Below are positions 11,651 to 24,051 of a stretch of 64,000 bases of DNA, piece after piece. The stretch is from Nageia nagi (Eukaryota > Pinophyta). The translations under genes were made by a program, and so were the position numbers. The DNA is taken from assembly GCA_050084985.1 (NCBI GenBank), contig JBITNC010000001.1, positions 192,262,001 through 192,326,000 of the forward strand, read 5' to 3'. The notes under the pieces were generated by a model. That model saw only the letters and a program-made list of their open reading frames with translations. It was not told the DNA's origin and ran no database searches. Each line of letters starts with the position of its first letter. Positions within the stretch are counted from its first letter, which is position 1.

Positions 11651-11776
11651 ATTGGGATTTTCTTTAAAATCTTTTTTTTGTTTCCTTTCACCTTCATTTA
11701 TGCTCTTTTTTGTGCCCTTTTAGCTCTATAATTTTTCCTTTTTACATTCACAACCTCCAACTCTTACCTCATCCAC

Positions 11777-12130
11777 CACTACCAAAAGGCCAATTCGAGT
11801 CCTTTTTGGCATATTCAATCATGAAAAAAGAAAATCAACATTAATTTGCAACATGCATCAAAACCTTTTTTTATGTAAAAATGGATGCAAATTTTGATGC
11901 AAAAAGAGACACTAAAGGAAGCAAAAAATGACATAAATTTGGACACAAATTTTATGTTAGAATATAAGAACAAAATGCATAAAAAAGGCTATTTGAGATT
12001 TCCTAAGGCATTAAGACACAAATTTGGACACCATTTTGCATCAAAAAAACTTAAACAAGGAAAAAGAATTGAAGTCATTTTTACTGTGAAATTTGACTAC
12101 CTTAGACATTCATCTTTCTGAAATGTGATG
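11777..12130 (+). repeat. Left terminal inverted repeat and subterminal repeats of the CACTA element
   Basis: CACTACCAAAAGGCCAATTC is the terminal sequence. It is followed by repeated GATGCAAATTTTGATGCAAA, GACACAAATTT and GCATCAAAA words in both orientations. These are the usual transposase-binding subterminal repeats. The open frame at 11,885-12,121 is made from this repeat and is not taken as a gene. Confidence 0.6.
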
Positions 12131-12238
12131 GAAATGGATGCAACATTTGAGAAAACACACATTATAAAGGCATGAGAATTATTTGACAAGATGCATGATG
12201 CAAATGTGGTTTTATGAACTATGTACATGATTATAATA

Positions 12239-12332
12239 AGGATTTCCTTAAACTCTTTCATTTGATGAAGTTACATAGCTTGTAATGATTAACCTTACTT
12301 GAAGGATTTCCTTAAACTCTTTCATTTGATGA
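12239..12332. repeat. Direct repeat of about 33 bp
   Basis: AGGATTTCCTTAAACTCTTT plus CATTTGATGA occurs at about 12,239 and again at about 12,301. The intervening 30 bp are unique. It lies inside the CACTA element. Confidence 0.8.
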
Positions 12333-12804
12333 TGCATGATCAGTATATTCAAATGATGGAAAATAATTGTTCATGTATTTCCTTTGAAGGTGGAGTAAAT
12401 TGGTGTTCTAAGACACCATCTTGTAACGAACCTTACTTGCAAAGGCCTAGAAATAGATCAAATTTTCTTAATTTTAAAGTCATTCTAAACTCAAGTTCTC
12501 GTAAGAAGTTTCATACCCTCCTAAGCTTATTCTCTTATTCAATAACATAGGCACTAAATCTTGTTATGTGATACATTCTTGATACTTAGGTTTTATCCTT
12601 TTATATTCCTTTCAATTATATTAATCTTATATGTCCATCCTTAAGATCCAATTTCTAACTTTAATTTATCACAACATACCATTATTCTTCATTATTCCAT
12701 TGTGATATTTTTATAAATAAACCATTTACAATTATTTACATGGAGTTCAATATAAATAATTAAGTATATTTAAGCATACACCGAAACTAAGCACAATTGA
12801 TAAA

Positions 12805-12955
12805 GCATTCATAGATCATCAACATATGAAAAGTTCATAGATCATAGATCATACCAAGAGTAATTAAAACATTCATAGATCATGCCAAGTGTAATTAAAA
12901 CATTCATAGATCATAACAAGCGTAATTAAAGCATTCATAGATCATACCACAAGAA
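12805..12955. repeat. Tandem repeat of about 37 bp, four copies
   Basis: CATTCATAGATCAT followed by a variable ACCAAGAGTAATTAAAA-like phrase is repeated four times with small changes. It lies just beyond the 3' end of the transposase pseudogene. Confidence 0.85.
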
Positions 12956-13024
12956 AGGAATAAGATATACATATGAAAAGTTCAAGATACGTATGAGAAA
13001 CATATCAATTACAATATTGTCATT

Positions 13025-16000
13025 AAAAATTATCTTCCTCATCAAGACGTACAATATATTTTCCTTTAGGATCACATTTAATTACAAACCACTTTTTATC
13101 ATCAACATCTAGGATGAAATATATTTGATTGCAATGTTACAGTAAAATATAAGGCTCTTTGTCGTTAGGTAAAATGTGTGTGGAGTCAATTGTAAAGTAA
13201 TCACTAAGTCTATCATGCAATATTATTCTTCTATCAAGTGTGTTAAACCACTCACATTTAAATATCACACATTGTAATGACCTATAATTTAATTGTATAA
13301 TTTCTTGAATTTTTCCAATGTATTTTAATTTTTCCTATATCAAGTTTATATCTCTTAAACTTGCATGACTTTCTTGATCAAAAACAACCATCACTCCATA
13401 GTCAAATGTTGTTCTTCTCTCATCATGTTTTTCTATTATGAAGTGTTGACCATATGACCATATTACAGGGAAAGAAAGTGCATGCACATATTTACATGAA
13501 AAATGTTATTAGTTCCTACACATATTTACATGAAAATTGAAGTCTTATACAAATATTAATAAAAATAATTACCTCAAACTTGCATCCTATAGCAATATTT
13601 AATGCATTTTGATCATCTTCATCTATTTTTCCTCTTACAGCTTGTTATTTCATTTCAATTTCATTCTTTAGCCATGACCTTGGACATTCTTATGGCCAAT
13701 TTTCATCTCTTAGATTTTTAGGTAGATTAAATGTACCCCTTTGATTTTGTCTACAAAACAAGGCAGGTTCTTATCAAATTTCCCTTGTTTTAGTTTGGTA
13801 CAACTCAATCTAATTTTTGCAACATGCATAATGCATCATCACAAATCGATTTATAGATTCTTGAAGGTTATAATTAATAAATTCACGATGCCATAGTACA
13901 TACTTATTAGCCAATAATCAAGCATTTATATAATATGTAAATCCAAATTGCATGTACATATCTAAAACATAGTTAATACCTTTAAGAGAATATGGTGTTC
14001 CACCTATTTATAAGACCTCCCCTTCTAATTTCTCATTTTATTTGTCTACATTTCACATCTTTAGGTTAGAAGCATCTATTTAGGAAAGATACTCACTTAC
14101 AAAAAAAATGATTCTTGTACAATGTATCCCTCACCCATAGATCCTTTTGGTTGTGAATGTTGTCTAACAAATCCCTTTAGTACTTTTTAAAATCTCTCCA
14201 CAAAAAATATGTTTCTAGCATTCATAACACCTACCATGTTAAAATCATCTACCAGGTGGATCAATAGGTGCACTTGTATGTCCATAAAATCAAGCAATTC
14301 TTTTTCTAATTTGCAAATAATTTCAACAAGTTCTCTAAGTCATTGATCTATTGTAGCCACATGTATCTCCTTTGAAGATAACTACCTGTTCATGAAAATA
14401 TAATATCATCAAAATATTACATGTCAAAATGCATAAAATATTAGAAAATAAAAATAAATGCATGCTATATTATTTTTCATAGAGCCATACTATAACATGA
14501 CATACCTTAAAAATAATGATAATGGACTTATTGCATATCTAAGATCAACAAGTAGACCACCACATCCATGAATTGCAATTGGAAAAATATGCTGCAAAAA
14601 GTATGAGCATAAATATAACAAGTATTTTTATTTTGATAAAAAATGAAAAATATGTAATATGAGATCAATACTTCATGAAGTTGTGGCAATCACAAGTCTT
14701 GAATCCTATGATTTTACCATCAACATTGAATGCACTTCTTAGAGATGATCCATAATCTATTGGTGTTTTGATGTTTTGAATAAGTTTGTGTAACTTTTCC
14801 ACTTCATTTTTTTTCATAAGCCATGTTGTCATATGTACTTCTTTTCTTTAATCTTGATAGTAAGTTATCCATAAAGATCTCATTTTTTGAATATCTTTTA
14901 AGTCATTTATCATGACATCAATATTTACTTCTTCGTTTGTTGTATACCGATATAAAGAAAATGTAACATTCTTTGTAATATGCACATATGATCCATTAAA
15001 TGTGTCACTAATAACTCCTTCCATTATTCCAATGTATAAAATATTGATAATATGTTCATGCCTAAAAACATGTAACCAATTAGTCATTTAATTGGCAAAC
15101 TTACAAATTTAAAACTTTACAAACCTAGATATTTTTAAAATAATAAACATATAATTACAAATATATTGTACTGTATAATATTTCACCTACTAGTAAATCA
15201 TTTTCACCAAGATTAATTTCATCATTTGATCCTAAAGTAGTACCTTCATCATGGGCTCTTTTCCTAACATTTTCCACACATTGCTAGTACTTTATGAACC
15301 AACTCATAGGAGTTTCGTAAATAGGAATAGGGGTTTTATCTACTTGATCATAGGGTCCCTTTTTTCAAAAAGTATGATACATTGGAAAATATTTCCTATG
15401 GCGAATATATTCCATCTTACGCATCAGACTTGAAAATCTCAATGTAAGATTTTCCACAAATCGTAAACAAGCATGATAACCTTTTGTACGAAGACCTATG
15501 ACAATTTTTTTTAGAGAATGCATATAATTCATATGGTTATGAAAAAATAAATATTCACATATCTGAACTATTGAATATATGCATACTTGCACAAATAGAA
15601 AGCCTTGGATAATAATGTATAGTTCAATATAATATGTCAATACATTTGAATAACCTATGATTAGTAGGTCTATTTAAATCATACATTTGAATTCCTTTGC
15701 ACAAGAGCTGCAACTTGTCAATTATTGGTTTAAGGTATACATCCATGTGTTTAATTTGTTTCCTTCTAGGAACTATAACAACCAACATCAAATGTTGTTT
15801 TCTTATAGACATCCATATAGGTATGTTATAATTGATTATAACAATATGCCAACATGAATAGGTGGATGTTTCATTCGAAAATGGATTGACACCATCTATT
15901 ACTAAACCTAATATGGCATTCCTAGGTTCATCTTTAAATTTCTTAGGCTACTTCTCCTCTATATGTTTCATTGCTTTAATATCTATAGGTATATGTAACA

Positions 16001-16690
16001 CACTTTTTTCACTTCTATTTCTTGCATGCCATTCCATTAATTTTGCAAGTGACTTACATTGAAATATTCGCACCAACTTAGGAAAGATTGACATTATGCG
16101 AACAACATTATTTGGAGTTTTTTTCCTTGTTTCACTATATCTTGATTCTTTACACTTTGTACATTCAATCTTTGTATCATATTCTTCTCCTCTATACAAT
16201 TGTTAATACATGCATGACATGAATTATACTCTACCCCTACATCCTTCATAATGTCATGTGCTTTTTTGCATGAACTTAGGATGACATTATCACTTGTCAA
16301 TAACTTTTCTTTTAGTAACCTATACTACCAATGGAAAATAATTTATGTAGTTGATTTGATAAAAATTAAAATATCAAAAAATAAAATAAAATTCATACTT
16401 GAGAAGAGAAGCAAAACTTGTATCTGACCATCCATGTTTGGCTTTTATATTCATCAGAAGTAGGATCATCGATAATATAGTTATGTTTGTTCCTTCATAT
16501 AATTTAGTTTTGGAAGTACTATACTTGCTATCCCTTTCTAAATCATCATCTCGTTCATCATCATCAACATGAACATAGAGGGACTCAAGTAAACCATCAA
16601 TTCTATTTTTTTCATCAACATTATTATCATCATCATCATGACCAATTGACCAGATGGCCATGCACCATATACCCCACAATCATATGTATG
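13025..16690 (-). pseudogene. TNP2-type CACTA transposase, broken
   Basis: Reading leftwards, the N-terminal part (16,679-16,374) has the acidic DDDDNN stretch and KAKHGWSDTSFASLLKY. The next (16,300-16,094) has VGVEYNSCHACINNC-like text, then CTKCKESRYSETRKKTPNNV, a zinc-ribbon motif, and LAKLMEWHARNRSEKSVLH. Further left come PRNAILG, DGVNPF and YSCW, then KQHLMLVVIVPRRKQIKHMD and DVYLKPIIDKLQLL (about 15,940-15,700). These match, in order, the Transposase_21 (TNP2) core. The C-terminal part near 13,110-13,025 reads DKKWFVIKCDPKGKYIVRLD, like the DUF4216 tail of these proteins. Many stops and frameshifts show that it is inactive. It sits centrally in the CACTA element, as in autonomous members. 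Confidence 0.8.
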
Positions 16691-17084
16691 TTGATATTTA
16701 AGTTGTAGCTTTTATGGCATGTGCATCAAAACCAAATCATGCACATCCTCCTCGAGTAGATCAACTGGCTCCTCTTGTGTACTAGAACATGCATCCAATG
16801 CTAATTGATGAAGCCACTTTTGAAATCTTATTCTTGTAGATATCTCTCTAACTTCATATGATGGACCTACACATTATTTTGGCTTCATTTGCTGGATCTA
16901 CATATTTATCTTATTTAGTTTTATTTGATATAATTCAATTTATAAGAATACAAAAATTAATTCAAATTTTGATCCTAATCAATTAATTCAAATCTGACAC
17001 AAAAATCGATGCAATTTGACATAGCTAAAAGATGTTAAAAGTGGCATAAAGGACGTAAAATTAGACCCCAAAAGGACATAAAAA

Positions 17085-17199
17085 TTGATGCAAACTTCAA
17101 TTTTACTATTTGCATCAGAATTTACATTGGAAAATGAAAAAAAAAAATACAAAGGGATTCGACACAAAAAGGATGCAAATCCAAGTATATTTAGTAGTG
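17085..17199 (-). repeat. Right terminal inverted repeat region of the CACTA element
   Basis: On the minus strand it begins CACTACTAAATATACTTGG and is followed by GATTTGCATCC and GTGTCGAATCCC. The words TTTGCATC and GACACAAA repeat here, mirroring the left subterminal region. Confidence 0.6.
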
Positions 17200-17202
17200 A
17201 TC

Positions 17203-18180
17203 TTCAAAATTTTCTATCTCTTTCCTCCTTCCTCTTTAATTATGGGAGTTTGATTTGGACCAGTCTTTGGTTATGAATTCAGTGAGAAATGATATATAAT
17301 AGTTATTAGTCCTCGATGTTTGAGAGATATAACTTTATTTTCTTTAACATTTTTAATTGATCCTCTTAGTTAATCAACAAGATAGAAAGAAAATCTAATT
17401 TTCCACTCTCCTCTACAAAAATGATTCAATAGAATAAAAATTGGTGTAGAAATATAAGTGTACTGTCCATCCAATGTAAAGTACCCAATAAGCCAATTAG
17501 CCATGCAATTCTAGGGTTTACTCATACCTTTTCTCAAATAATGTATTTTTTCCTTCTCCATATTTTCTCCTTCATCCAATAAATCATTAATTTCTTCTTG
17601 TGTTACTTTCTCATTTCTATGGAACCTTCTCCCAATTTGGGTCTATTTGGTTGCTTCTTGAATCATTTGAATGTTGAATAATATTTCCACAAGCCCTACC
17701 ATAGCTCTGTCATTTTGGTCTCCACAATATCCTTCATTATTCACTCATCATGGTCATTGTAGAGTTCTATGAAGTTTGAAACATCACCCTTATTTAAGAG
17801 TTCCCAACATTCATGATATTTTATTAGTTATCTATAGTTATTTGGTTTTACTCTACGTGTAAAACCCATTATTCTTTGCTTCTTGAAATTTTCAAAGTTG
17901 GATTTGACTCTCTATCTTGAAAATTTATCACCTTGATCTTTTAAATTTCTCCCATGCATGAAATAACACCTCTTCGTACTATTAAGTTGATCCTTTGCCT
18001 ATTTTGGAGCCTCATCAAATTGTTTACTCATTTCATTTATGCAAAGTTTTAGGTTGTATCATTAGTATCTATGCCAACCCATTTTATCACAAACTTATTT
18101 CTTCCTCCTTGTATCATGAATTAATAGGTGTATTCTTCTCTCCTCTTATCAATGTGGCAAAAGGCAACTCTAAGAGGAGT
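17203..18180. other. No gene recognised; possibly the tail of the LINE to its right
   Basis: The stretch is AT-rich with no intact open frame. On the minus strand it could be the 3' continuation of the LINE fragment at 18,190-18,737, but I see no poly-A tail or conserved motif that would prove this. Confidence 0.3.
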
Positions 18181-18189
18181 TTTTTATAA

Positions 18190-18738
18190 TATAAACTCAA
18201 TGTTCAAATCTTTGGTGGGGTCTACATTAATACACATCATCACATTCTCTTTGTATGGTATAATAATTGTATATAGTAGTTTTTTCTCCTTTTGACTTCT
18301 ATTTTTGAATATAGGTGCATTTCTTTCTTTCCAAATATTCTAGCAAACATGTAATATTAACATATATCATATTATCCTTAATTGTTTCCTTCCAAAGCTT
18401 GATTCCCATTATTCTATAAATTGTACCTAAGTCCTTCAGTATGCCCTTTTAATTTCTTTTCTAGTAGCTATTTCATCCCTAATTGACATCAAATATTCAC
18501 AATGCAGTAATAGGTGATTAATTGATTCCTTATTTTTATAACATAAAATACACAAATTAGGAAAAATCATACCTTTTTATCTAAGAATGTCATTTGTATG
18601 GATCTTGTTTAGAGCTACAGTCTAGATGAAGAATGAACTTCTAGGAATCTATATTTTATTCTGAAGAGTATTCTTGTTGTCTTTTTTGTTGGTTTTCAAC
18701 CAATCATATCCTAATTTGGCATTAAATTCTTATTTTTT
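18190..18738 (-). pseudogene. LINE reverse-transcriptase zinc-binding domain (zf-RVT) fragment
   Basis: The minus strand reads IPRSSFFIQTVALNKIHTND, then GMIFPNLCILCYKNKESINH and LLLHCEYL at about 18,640-18,490. The C-x2-C...H-x3-HC pattern preceded by a hydrophobic W/L-A-L-x-K-I segment is the zf-RVT domain found at the C-terminus of plant L1-type LINE polyproteins. Further left, YMLILHVCWNIWKERNAPIF matches the domain's tail. One stop codon follows DILR. The upstream reverse transcriptase is missing, because a CACTA-like end begins at 18,739. Confidence 0.7.
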
Positions 18739-19160
18739 CACTACTATATTTAAGTCGTTTAGCATCAAAAATGGTATCAAGATGCAATGTATTTTTTTTT
18801 ATTAATTTGGTTTATAATTTGACACCACATCCGATGCTAGGGACCATGTTAGAAATTTCAACTTTATTTGTGTAAGAAATTTTTAGATTTTATGTCACTT
18901 TGATGTTAACAAATAAATATTTATTTTAGCATTAATGATAAGTTTTATGTCAAATATAACATCAAGTTTATACACTTTACATCAAATTTTGTGTCAGATA
19001 ATTTAATTTTTACAAAATTGTAAAAAAAAAACTTATTGATTTTTATCATAAGTGGCATTAGGTTTAACATCAGAAATAACAATTTTATCAAATTTTTTAT
19101 TTTTATTCTTGATATTTTGCATCAATTTTGGTTGATTGTATTTGAATGGTACTTTTTTAC
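18739..19160 (+). mobile_element. End of a second CACTA-like element
   Basis: CACTACTATATTTAAGTCG starts right where the LINE fragment stops. It is followed by short subterminal words in both orientations: GCATCAAAAATGG, GACACCACATCC, GATGTTAAC, AACATCAAG, ACATCAAATTTTGTGTC and AACATCAG. This is the organisation seen at the ends of the CACTA element to the left. I could not find a matching right end. Confidence 0.5.
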
Positions 19161-19599
19161 CTTTTTAACAAAATTAATTTAATCTATTTATTAAATTAAA
19201 TTTATTTATTGAATTGAATTGAATTAAATTAAATAAATGAAGATAATTAATAGATATTAAATTGGAGACTCAATGCATAAATTATAAAATACATTAAAAA
19301 TACTTTAACATTTAGAAATTTATACTCAAAGCATAAATTTATAGAAAATGTATTAAATTATTTCAACTTCAACAACTCTAGAATCTGTGACTACTACTAT
19401 CATATGTAATCCTTCGTGGGCATTCTGACTTTGACCTTGATCCTAACCCTAACCCTGATCTTGAGCATGAAGCACTATTAAACTCCTTTGTAAATAATAA
19501 TTAAATAATTATTAATAAATAATCAAAAATTAAAAATCTTATTCATCAATATCAAATATAATTAATTAATTAATTAAAATCTTATAAAATATTATTAAT

Positions 19600-20927
19600 T
19601 ACTTATCATGAGGTCATTCATTGCATTTTGAAGAGTCATCCAACCATGTTTAAGACCAAATCTCAATTGTTCTTCTATAGGAAGTTTTTTATATTTATTC
19701 AACAACAAAAATATATATTGAATTAATATATAATATTATAAATATTCATTTATTTATTTTAAAATATTACATAATTCACGTAATATACTCATAAATATGG
19801 CCTCAATCCCTTATTTATTTATTTCTTGATAGAACCTATATGATGTGTACTCATACTCTAATGTGATGCACCAATGGATGTTGATCTGCTGAATCTCACA
19901 AGTGCAATTTTTTCTTGTTGTGAGAGTTCGAATGTGGATGCATAAAGCCCTTCCTCTTCAGTATTTTTTTCTCCAATGCCTTCCACACTTTTTTATCATA
20001 GGTGTAAGGTCTATTATTCATCATAGGTTCTACCGATGGAAGATCTTCTATCATTATTCTTATTTTATATTGTCTACAATTCAAATTCTTTCCAATCTTC
20101 TTGAGTTCTTTTTCTACACTCCACCCCTCATCATAATCTTTTTTAAGGGTAGCTATTATTCTTTGCTTGTTTGTAAAATACACAATTATAAAAAAATAAT
20201 TTTAAATTTTTTAGAAAATAAGTTTTTAAAATTGATTAATTTTTTTTTTTCAAAATTAAAATAAATTAACTAAAAAATACTATTAATAAAACATACATAT
20301 CTACCTCATTTTGTTTCTTCCATTCAACATCAAGTTTATTCGCAAACTCCATCAATGTCAAGTCCTTGAAGAAATTGTAAAAAAAAAAGAGCCTAAATAA
20401 TATTTGAAACTATTAGTAAATTAAACCATTGCAAATCAATATATAAATATCTATTTTTCAAACATCAACTTTTACCAACCTTATCGTCAATGATAGTACC
20501 AACCGATTTCACTTTAATTTCAGAGTCTGCACTTTCAATACTTATGCCACCTTTACCAAATTTAAAAATATTTAATGAAAATTTAAACAAAATTATTTCA
20601 ATAATTTTTAAAAAATTAACAAATCAAAAGATATTACCGTATGAGGTATCTGGAGGCGACGATGTGCTTGCATATGTAGAAAGGGAAGAAGGCCCAATGC
20701 CCAACTCTCTCTATTTCTCAAGAAAGTTTTGGCCAATTCAAATATTTGTTTGACTATCTTTATCTATAAAAAAATTAAATAAAAAGTTATTTGCCTTACA
20801 AAATAAATAATATTAAGTATCAACAATTGAAATTATAATCATACATATTGATACTTATCATTTTATTTTCATCCACTAGCTCAAAAGTTGATGTGCTTTT
20901 ATTGTTTCTCTTTTTATCGTCAACCAT
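19600..20927 (-). pseudogene. Unrecognised multi-exon ORF inside the second CACTA-like element
   Basis: Coding-like blocks read leftwards. They are MVDDKKRNNKSTSTFELVDE (start 20,927), a Ser/Thr-rich block GIGPSSLSTYASTSSPPDTS (about 20,700-20,640), SIESADSEIKVKSVGTIIDD (about 20,550-20,485), FFKDLTLMEFANKLDVEWKK (about 20,370-20,310), the open frame 20,183-19,896 with LKKDYDEGWSVEKELKKIGK and ending in a His/Lys tail, and KLPIEEQLRFGLKHGWMTL (about 19,690-19,630). The first block ends at ATAAGT, a mutated donor; the sister copy near 24,955 still has GTAAGT. I cannot assign a family. An accessory CACTA protein (TNPA-like) is possible from context only. Confidence 0.35.
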
Positions 20928-21090
20928 GATAATCACTAAATAAAGGTAATACAAAATTTAATATTATTATAATTATAATAAAAGAAATTTTTTATCACAC
21001 AATCAAATTTATCATAAAATCCTAACCCTAAAACCTTGATTAATTAATTTATAATCAACTTATATTTTATATTAATAATTAAATAATTTA
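20490..21090. repeat. Flanking segment A, left copy of a ~550-bp direct duplication
   Basis: The text around GCACTTTCAATACTTATG, GGCCCAATGCCCAACTCTCT and CAAGAAAGTTTTGGCCAATT, and the closing AACTTATATTTTATATTAAT, recurs in the same order at 24,594-25,123. Small indels separate the copies, and the left copy retains the MVDDKKRNN start that the right copy has lost. Confidence 0.85.
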
Positions 21091-21178
21091 CATTAATTTA
21101 TAAAAATTAATGGAATTTAAGGAATTACATCCAAGGTGATCTTGGGTGGAGTTTAAGGAATCCTTCAATTCCTTCATT

Positions 21179-21194
21179 TGGTATCAGAGGCACC
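21179..21194 (+). promoter_or_regulatory. Primer-binding site for initiator tRNA-Met
   Basis: TGGTATCAGAGGCACC follows two bases after an LTR ending in CA. Plant LTR elements commonly prime from initiator tRNA-Met with a PBS beginning TGGTATCAGAGC. The first 11 bases match. Confidence 0.8.
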
Positions 21195-22974
21195 TTAAAG
21201 TTATTTTTCTTCTTCTTTTCCTCATCTTAAGAGCATTATTATTTTTTGCAATCCATTATTGTTGAACGTTTTGAGAGCCACCACTTAATGTGTCTTCTTA
21301 ATTCCTTCTAATGATTTTTTTTTTGCAATCCATTGTTGTTGAAGGTTTTGAGACCCACCACTTAATGTGTCTTCTCAATTCCTTCTAATAATTTTTTTTT
21401 GGCTTTCATGGCTTATTTTTTTTTGTGTAAGTCTATGGATGAGGAAATCAACTCCATTTTGAGAGCCACCTTGGAGTAATTATTTATTTATTTTTACATT
21501 TGTTAACATTATTAATTAACTTCATTTATGAATGGAATTAAGAGCATTCAAATCTCCTATAATTTAATTTGAAGGAGTTGTTAGACATAAAATTATGGAC
21601 ATGTTTAAGGGGAGGAGTATTGGGTTGTTGAGCTAAAGAATATTAGACTTGATGGGTTTTCTAGGAAGGGAGACGATCATTAACACACTAGCATTTAAGA
21701 AATGAACCTTCACTATTTTCCCAGAGTGGAGGAATGCCTAATGTCACACATTTTTTATATTCATATTAGGATTTATGTGGTAATGGGTGGTGGTAAATTA
21801 AATTATGAGTTAATTTTATAATGTGATATTGGATTGTTAGGCATGTGGTTGTCGTTTGTTACTTGTTCTCCTTTTTACTATTAGGGGGTAAGGGTGTTTT
21901 ATTTTAAAGGGGGATTGGGTTTGAATCCAATACTTTTTCTTATGTACAAATGGTGCAGGTTGTGGGTTATGATAGTGTTACAAGGTTAAGTGGGGAGCAC
22001 TGAATATGAGGGTGATTTGAATATTTGAATATGCTTTTGTTGATTATCACATTGTTGGAGAGGAGAAAGGAGAGCCACCCAAAAGAGTTTACAAATATAT
22101 CTTCCTAATTCACTCAAGGGATTAGCAATTGACTAGTTAGCTATTTTCAACATGGAAATATCAAATAATTTGAATGATAAAGGCCCTATAGTTGCATCTC
22201 ACATCTTTATGGAATGGAATGATTAACCATTTTCGATGCACCAATTTCATATGGTTATAATTGCTAGTTGTAACTGTTGGGGTAATTTAGATACTATTTT
22301 GATGGCTTTGTTTGTAATTTATTTGATTTTGCATTTTATATAAAGCAAATGTCCAAATTTACCTTATGGTGAAATATATACTATTTTATTAAAATAAAGG
22401 GGGAAATATTTTTAAATTATATTTATTCCTTCTTTAAAAGTTGAAAATGATGTTATAAAATATCATTTATTTATAATTTTTTCAATATTATTCTTTGAAA
22501 ATTATTGCTTATGCCACTTAATGTGAGATGATAATGTAATTGCCACATTATTTTCTTTGATACCTCCATATTTGGAAAGGTTATAACTTGATTAAAGGAT
22601 TTTTTGGGAATATTATATCCTTATTGGAAGATTTATACCACTTTGCTTGTGGTTTATGAAACCTTGAATTCTAACACTTTTAAAGTGGCTAGTAAACCTT
22701 GATTTGGATTTCTGATTAACCATCATGTGAAGGAACAAAATTATGTATATCCACTCTATTGAGGCAATAATGATTACTCATTTGCTCTTATAATTGTTGG
22801 ATTACCTTAAAATAGTGGCCTAGTTTAAGGCTCATGATAAAACTATCAATTCTCATAATAAATTTGTCAAACTTGTCTAGTTACCATTATTTAAAATCAT
22901 GTTTGATTGCCAACATCATGGGAAAATAAGGAGAAAATATGTACACTATTGACATAGAAAATTTCTCTGTTATA

Positions 22975-23335
22975 GCTATAGAAAGGAAATGTATGTTTCT
23001 CACTCTTGCTAGAGAGTTATAATGGATGGAGTGGTTAAAAAGGTTCATCCTTCTCTATGACTACAAATTGGTGGAGTGATTAAAAAGGTTCACCCTTCTC
23101 CATGACTACAAATTGATGGAGTGGTTAAAAAGGTACACCATTCTCCATGACTATGAATTGTTGGATTGGTTAAAAATATTCTTCATTATCCATGACTACA
23201 AATTGATGGAGTAGTTAAAAGGTTCTCCTTTCTCCATGATTGCCAATTGTTGGAGTGGTTAAAAAGGTTCAACCTTCTCCAAAATTGAAAACTGTTGGAG
23301 TTGTTAAAGAGGTTAGCGCTTCTCCATGATTGAAA
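22975..23335. repeat. Tandem repeat of about 60 bp, six copies
   Basis: TTGGTGGAGTGATTAAAAAG, followed by GTTCACCCTTCTCCATGACT and ACAAA, is repeated about six times with small changes. It sits in the interior of the non-autonomous LTR element and makes up much of its distinctive sequence. Confidence 0.9.
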
Positions 23336-24040
23336 ATACAATGTAATGTTTAAATTAGCATGTTTGATAATAGTCTTCTTTCTATAAATGAAGTTTTCAT
23401 CAAGGGGGAATAGTGTTTATTATGATGTTAACTTCTTCTTAGTGAGTTATGCTTATTTGCTACTTCATTATTTGAGCACTTATATAAATTGTGCAATTTA
23501 AAATTTAAATTTGAGTATTTTATTATGGATAATTATTTATACATGAATGTTATATTGATGTGCACATATTATATTCTCCAATATCATGATTTGATGGTGT
23601 GCACATGTGACATTATTAAATATGATAGTTGATAATGTGCATATATGTTATTATGATGCACATGTGATATGTTACACTTGTGAATTTGAGTATTTAAAGC
23701 TTTGATTATGTTTGCATCAATATTTATGATGCATCTAATTGATATTGTTTATGATATGCTTATAGCTTGCATGTTTCCTTTTGAGATTGCAAGTTACTTA
23801 CTTTGGGTATGCAGGCTCATGGAGGTTCATCATATAAATATGTTGATGACTGAATACTACTTAGAACCATTCATGATTGATGACTATTATATTGCAAACC
23901 ATTTGTTTAAATGGTTAAGGAATTAATCCTTGTAGAACCATCTCAATTCTATGTTTTTAAGTTCTTATCTCAAATTGTATTTTCTACGATGAAGAATTCT
24001 CTTATACTCACATATTCTTTACTACTTCCCCAATATTTCA

Positions 24041-24051
24041 TTAAGGGGGAG
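24041..24051 (+). promoter_or_regulatory. Polypurine tract
   Basis: TTAAGGGGGAG lies immediately before the 3' LTR, as required for plus-strand priming in LTR elements. Confidence 0.7.

Larger units (their letters stand above)
11774..17202. mobile_element. CACTA (En/Spm) DNA transposon, about 5.4 kb
   Basis: The left end reads CACTACCAAAAGG from 11,777 and the right end reads TTTAGTAGTG to 17,199, the inverse of CACTACTAAA. Both subterminal regions are full of short GATGCAAA/TTTGCATC and GACACAAA-type repeats, as expected for CACTA ends (11,830-12,120 and 16,990-17,190). Between them lies a minus-strand TNP2-type transposase. ATC follows the right end at 17,200-17,202 and also occurs at 11,771-11,773, three bases before the left CACTAC. 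It could be the 3-bp target duplication if the left end is CACCACTACC. Confidence 0.72.
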
